This document shows, piece after piece, positions 6,170 through 8,292 of a stretch of 8,292 nt of DNA (position 1 is its first letter; each line of letters opens with the position of its first letter). The position numbers and the translations under genes are program-made. The stretch comes from Planctomycetota bacterium (GTDB lineage Bacteria > Planctomycetota > Planctomycetia > Pirellulales > Thermoguttaceae). The notes below the pieces were generated by a model. That model was not told where the DNA came from and did not search any database. It saw nothing but the letters and a program-made list of their open reading frames with translations. Location: NCBI GenBank assembly GCA_021784975.1, contig JAJYGU010000184.1:1-8292 (forward strand), written 5' to 3'.

Positions 6170-6799
6170 TCATTGCGAGGCCGAAACGATGACCTGACTC
6201 GGACGCACCACCCGGTCGTGCAACTGGTAGCCGTTTTGAGTCACGGTGAGCACCGTGTTGGGCGGAAACTCCGCCGACGGCTGCTGCAGGATGGCGTGGT
6301 GCAGATGAGGATTAAAGACCGCGTGCAAGGCCTCGATCGGCTTGCAATGGTGCCGCTGCAACACGTCCTCTAACTGTTGCCGCACCAGTTTGAGCCCTTC
6401 GAGCAAACCGGCGGCGTCGGCGTTTTGTTCGGCAGCCTGGATGGCCCGTTCGACGTTGTCCAACACCGGCAACAGATCGCGGATGATCGGCAAGTTGGCG
6501 TAGCGGAGGCTTTCGCCGAGCTCGCGGGCGGCCCGCTTGCGGTAGTTTTCCAATTCGGCGCGGGCCCGCAGCTCGCGATCCTTCAGGACGGCAATTTCCG
6601 CCTGTGCCTGGGCCAGCGCTTCGTCGGCTATTGCTGTGGCGGCTGGGGTGGCGCCAGGGGCAGCGGCCGGCTTTGCCGGCGGCGTGACGGCCGCGGTGGG
6701 ACCCGGCCCGGCCGCCCCCTCCGCGACCGTGTCCGCGGGCGGCGATCCGGCCCTGTTTTCTCCTCTTGATTCCTCTGCGTTTGATGGATCTCTAGTCAC
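6170..6799 (-). CDS. grpE: GrpE, nucleotide exchange factor for DnaK
   Basis: GrpE dimers release ADP from DnaK so that it can rebind ATP and let go of its client. The protein is 209 residues. Residues 1-57 are a Pro/Ala/Gly-rich disordered leader. From about 58 to 100 a charged helix (KDRELRARAELENYRKRA) corresponds to the long paired helix of the family, and PIIRDLLPVLDNVERA (104-119) is the conserved start of the bundle. The beta-wing signature is at about 184-206, containing GYQLHDRVVRPSQVIVS. The family's NPxLHEA element reads NPHLHHA here (163-169), an exchange of Glu for His. The start codon is GTG (6799-6797), with AGGGAG 8 nt upstream; the gap to the dnaJ stop is 24 nt. Located in a groEL-dnaJ-grpE-zinc ribbon operon, so probably co-regulated as a heat-shock unit. 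Confidence 0.96.
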   Translation of the reverse strand: MTRDPSNAEESRGENRAGSPPADTVAEGAAGPGPTAAVTPPAKPAAAPGATPAATAIADEALAQAQAEIAVLKDRELRARAELENYRKRAARELGESLRYANLPIIRDLLPVLDNVERAIQAAEQNADAAGLLEGLKLVRQQLEDVLQRHHCKPIEALHAVFNPHLHHAILQQPSAEFPPNTVLTVTQNGYQLHDRVVRPSQVIVSASQ

Positions 6800-6800
6800 C

Positions 6801-6815
6801 TCAGGTTCTCCCTGA
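6801..6815 (-). promoter_or_regulatory. Ribosome binding site of grpE inside a small hairpin
   Basis: The Shine-Dalgarno sequence AGGGAG (6813-6808) ends 8 nt before the GTG start. It overlaps one arm and the loop of a 5-bp hairpin, TCAGG with CCTGA and a 5-nt loop, in the dnaJ-grpE gap. The hairpin could partly mask the site. At 5 bp it is weak, and a regulatory role is only a possibility. Confidence 0.4.
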
Positions 6816-6823
6816 AACGTCTC

Positions 6824-7945
6824 TCAAAGATACTCTTTCAGCTTCTCGAAAAAACTCTTTCGCGTGGGCGTCACGTGGGTGTTCTCGATTTCGGCCAGCT
6901 TCCGCAAGATCGCTTCGTGTTCGGCGGTCAGCGAACCGGGCACCTCCACCTGGACCTGCACCAGCAGGTTGCCGCGTCCACGATAGCGTGGGTCGGGCAT
7001 GCCTCGGCCCTTGAGGGTAAAGACCGCGCCAGTTTGGGTCCCGGCCGGGATGGACAGGTTTTCGCGCCCGTCGAGGGTGGGCACTTCGACCGTGGCTCCC
7101 AAAGCGGCCTGGGGATAACTGATCGGCACCTGGCAAACCAGGTTCTGTCCCTGGCGATGGAACAGCGGATGCTCGGTGACATGGATCACGCAGTAGCAAT
7201 CGCCGGGCGGACCGCCGTTGGGGCTCGGTTCCCCTTCGCTTTGCAGGCGGAGCTGGGTGCGATCGTCGACGCCGGCCGGGATCTGCACTTTGCGGGTCAC
7301 CTTTTTTTGCACGTAGGCCGCGCCGCGGCATTCGCTACAGACCTCCCGGATGACCTGCCCTTCGCCATGACAGGCCGGGCAGGTGGTTTGCAGCGAGAAC
7401 ATGCCGCTGGACTGGACCACCCGCCCGCGGCCGCCACAATAGCGGCATTTTTCCGGCTGCGTGCCCGGCTTGGCCCCCGTGCCGCCGCAGGTCTCGCAGG
7501 CGAAGTGCCGCATGAAGCGGACGGTCTTGGCGGTTCCGTGGGCGGCCTCCATCAAGTCGATGGTGACGTCGGCCCGGACATCGGCCCCCCGATGGGCGCG
7601 TGCCCTTCCCCGGCCTCCGCCGAACAGGTCGCCAAACAGCCCACCGCCCAAGATGTCGCCGAAGGCGTTGAAGATGTCGCTGATGTCGCGGAACTGCGGC
7701 GCGCCGCCCTCCAAGCCGGCAAAGCCGTAACGATCGTATTGAGCCCGCTTTTCGGGATGACTGAGCACCTCGAAGGCCTCGGCCGCCTCCTTGAACTTGG
7801 CCACGGCCTCTTCATCGCCGGGGTTGCGGTCGGGGTGGTACTTCAGGGCGAGCTTTCGATAGGCCTCGGAGAGCTGAGCGTCCGTGGCGTTTCGGTCTAC
7901 ACCGAGCACTTCGTAGTAGCAGCGTTTTTCAGCCATTGCTGGCAT
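6824..7945 (-). CDS. dnaJ: DnaJ, Hsp40 co-chaperone
   Basis: Type I Hsp40 of 373 residues that binds unfolded clients and stimulates the DnaK ATPase. In order: J domain (about 8-72) with the essential HPD at 37-39; Gly/Phe-rich linker (about 74-120) containing DISDIFNAFGDILGGG; cysteine-rich zinc domain with four CxxC pairs at 150/153, 167/170, 189/192 and 203/206; then the C-terminal client-binding domains to about 350. The first three zinc repeats fit CxxCxGxG, but the fourth reads CSECRGAA, keeping both cysteines and losing the last glycine. Translation probably starts at ATG 7945 or at a second ATG at 7936; neither has a clear Shine-Dalgarno sequence. The groEL stop ends 11 nt upstream, so translational coupling is likely. 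dnaK is not in the window. Identification is secure. Confidence 0.97.
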   Translation of the reverse strand: MPAMAEKRCYYEVLGVDRNATDAQLSEAYRKLALKYHPDRNPGDEEAVAKFKEAAEAFEVLSHPEKRAQYDRYGFAGLEGGAPQFRDISDIFNAFGDILGGGLFGDLFGGGRGRARAHRGADVRADVTIDLMEAAHGTAKTVRFMRHFACETCGGTGAKPGTQPEKCRYCGGRGRVVQSSGMFSLQTTCPACHGEGQVIREVCSECRGAAYVQKKVTRKVQIPAGVDDRTQLRLQSEGEPSPNGGPPGDCYCVIHVTEHPLFHRQGQNLVCQVPISYPQAALGATVEVPTLDGRENLSIPAGTQTGAVFTLKGRGMPDPRYRGRGNLLVQVQVEVPGSLTAEHEAILRKLAEIENTHVTPTRKSFFEKLKEYL

Positions 7946-7956
7946 AAAGCCGTTGG

Positions 7957-8292
7957 CTAGCGGACCACCCCTTCCAAGGGCCGCTTCTTCTTCTCTTCCT
8001 TGTCCAAGTCGGTAACCATGGTCTCGGTAGTCAACATGAGGGCCGCAATGCTGGCCGCGTTCTGCAACGCAGTGCGGACCACCTTGAGCGGATCAATGAT
8101 GCCCGCCTTGAACATGTCGACGTACTTGCCGCTATTGGCATCATAACCGACGTGGGTCGGCTTTTCCCGGACCTCATCGGCGACTACCGATCCGTCAATT
8201 CCGCAATTGTCGGCGATTTGCCGGATGGGCATCGACAACGAGCGGAGGATGATGTCCACCCCGATCTTCTCGTCGCCGCGGGCGCCGGAGCG
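7957..8292 (-). CDS. groEL: GroEL (chaperonin 60), C-terminal 111 residues, no GGM tail
   Basis: The frame is open to the right edge, so only the last 111 residues are seen. They cover the end of the equatorial domain: RQIADNCGIDGSVVADEV, then VGYDANSGKYVDMF, GIIDPLKVVRTALQNAAS and ALMLTTETMVTDL, all close to the corresponding GroEL segments, including the DP-K-V-R-AL element and the final TTE-MVTDL. Canonical GroEL then ends in a Gly-Gly-Met repeat that lies inside the folding cavity. This protein instead ends in a short charged tail, DKEEKKKRPLEGVVR. That suggests one of the divergent extra GroEL copies that planctomycetes often carry, although the missing N-terminal part could not be checked. 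It is the first visible gene of the operon with dnaJ, grpE and the zinc-ribbon gene. Confidence 0.95.
   Translation of the reverse strand, partial: RSGARGDEKIGVDIILRSLSMPIRQIADNCGIDGSVVADEVREKPTHVGYDANSGKYVDMFKAGIIDPLKVVRTALQNAASIAALMLTTETMVTDLDKEEKKKRPLEGVVR

Noticed and set aside
6666..6680. GCCGGC-TTT-GCCGGC hairpin
   Set aside because: It lies inside the Pro/Ala-rich leader of grpE, where GC-rich codons produce such symmetry by chance.
6875..7960. 361-codon plus-strand open frame opposite dnaJ
   Set aside because: It is antisense to an unmistakable DnaJ and shows no recognisable domain.

Overview
The window looks like chromosomal DNA from a planctomycete, probably of the Pirellula/Rhodopirellula-type lineage. 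The main evidence is a secreted protein that carries the N-terminal basic stretch plus LEDRMLLA signature (LEPR-XLL type) typical of planctomycete exported proteins. A chaperone cluster ordered groEL-dnaJ-grpE-zinc ribbon and a GC-rich base composition fit this. The assignment rests on motif recognition only, because no database search was possible.

Left part (1-891, minus strand): the N-terminal 297 residues of a multi-pass membrane protein of unknown function, which runs off the left edge. It is divergent from a plus-strand gene. The 275 bp between them hold one credible sigma70-like promoter for each direction. They also hold a two-part direct repeat, ATACTCCG-N9-ATTATAC, present twice 165 bp apart and overlapping both -10 boxes.

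Middle (1167-5736, plus strand): two predicted secreted proteins. The first is a 693-residue serpin with an inhibitory-type reactive loop, a (PQPV)n stalk and a C-terminal region I do not recognise. The second is a 710-residue Ntn-hydrolase of the penicillin acylase / acyl-homoserine-lactone acylase family (peptidase S45), with its autoprocessing serine and catalytic His and Asn visible. The 355 bp between them hold no gene but several dyads: a likely terminator after the serpin and possible regulatory palindromes in front of the acylase. They are therefore probably separate transcripts.

Right part (5855-8292, minus strand): a tightly packed protein-folding operon read right to left. It contains the 3' end of a groEL paralogue without the GGM tail, then dnaJ, grpE and a small FmdB-type zinc-ribbon protein, with gaps of 11, 24 and 15 nt. 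DnaJ delivers clients to DnaK and GrpE recycles DnaK nucleotide; dnaK itself is not in the window. The operon promoter and any CIRCE element lie beyond the right edge. The acylase and this operon converge, and the 118 bp between them hold two copies of a REP-like palindrome.

I see no CRISPR array, tRNA, rRNA, insertion sequence or phage gene. The items most worth follow-up are the serpin architecture and its Ala-Ala reactive centre, the two-part repeat at the divergent promoters, the GGM-less GroEL in a DnaJ/GrpE operon, and the REP-like pair.
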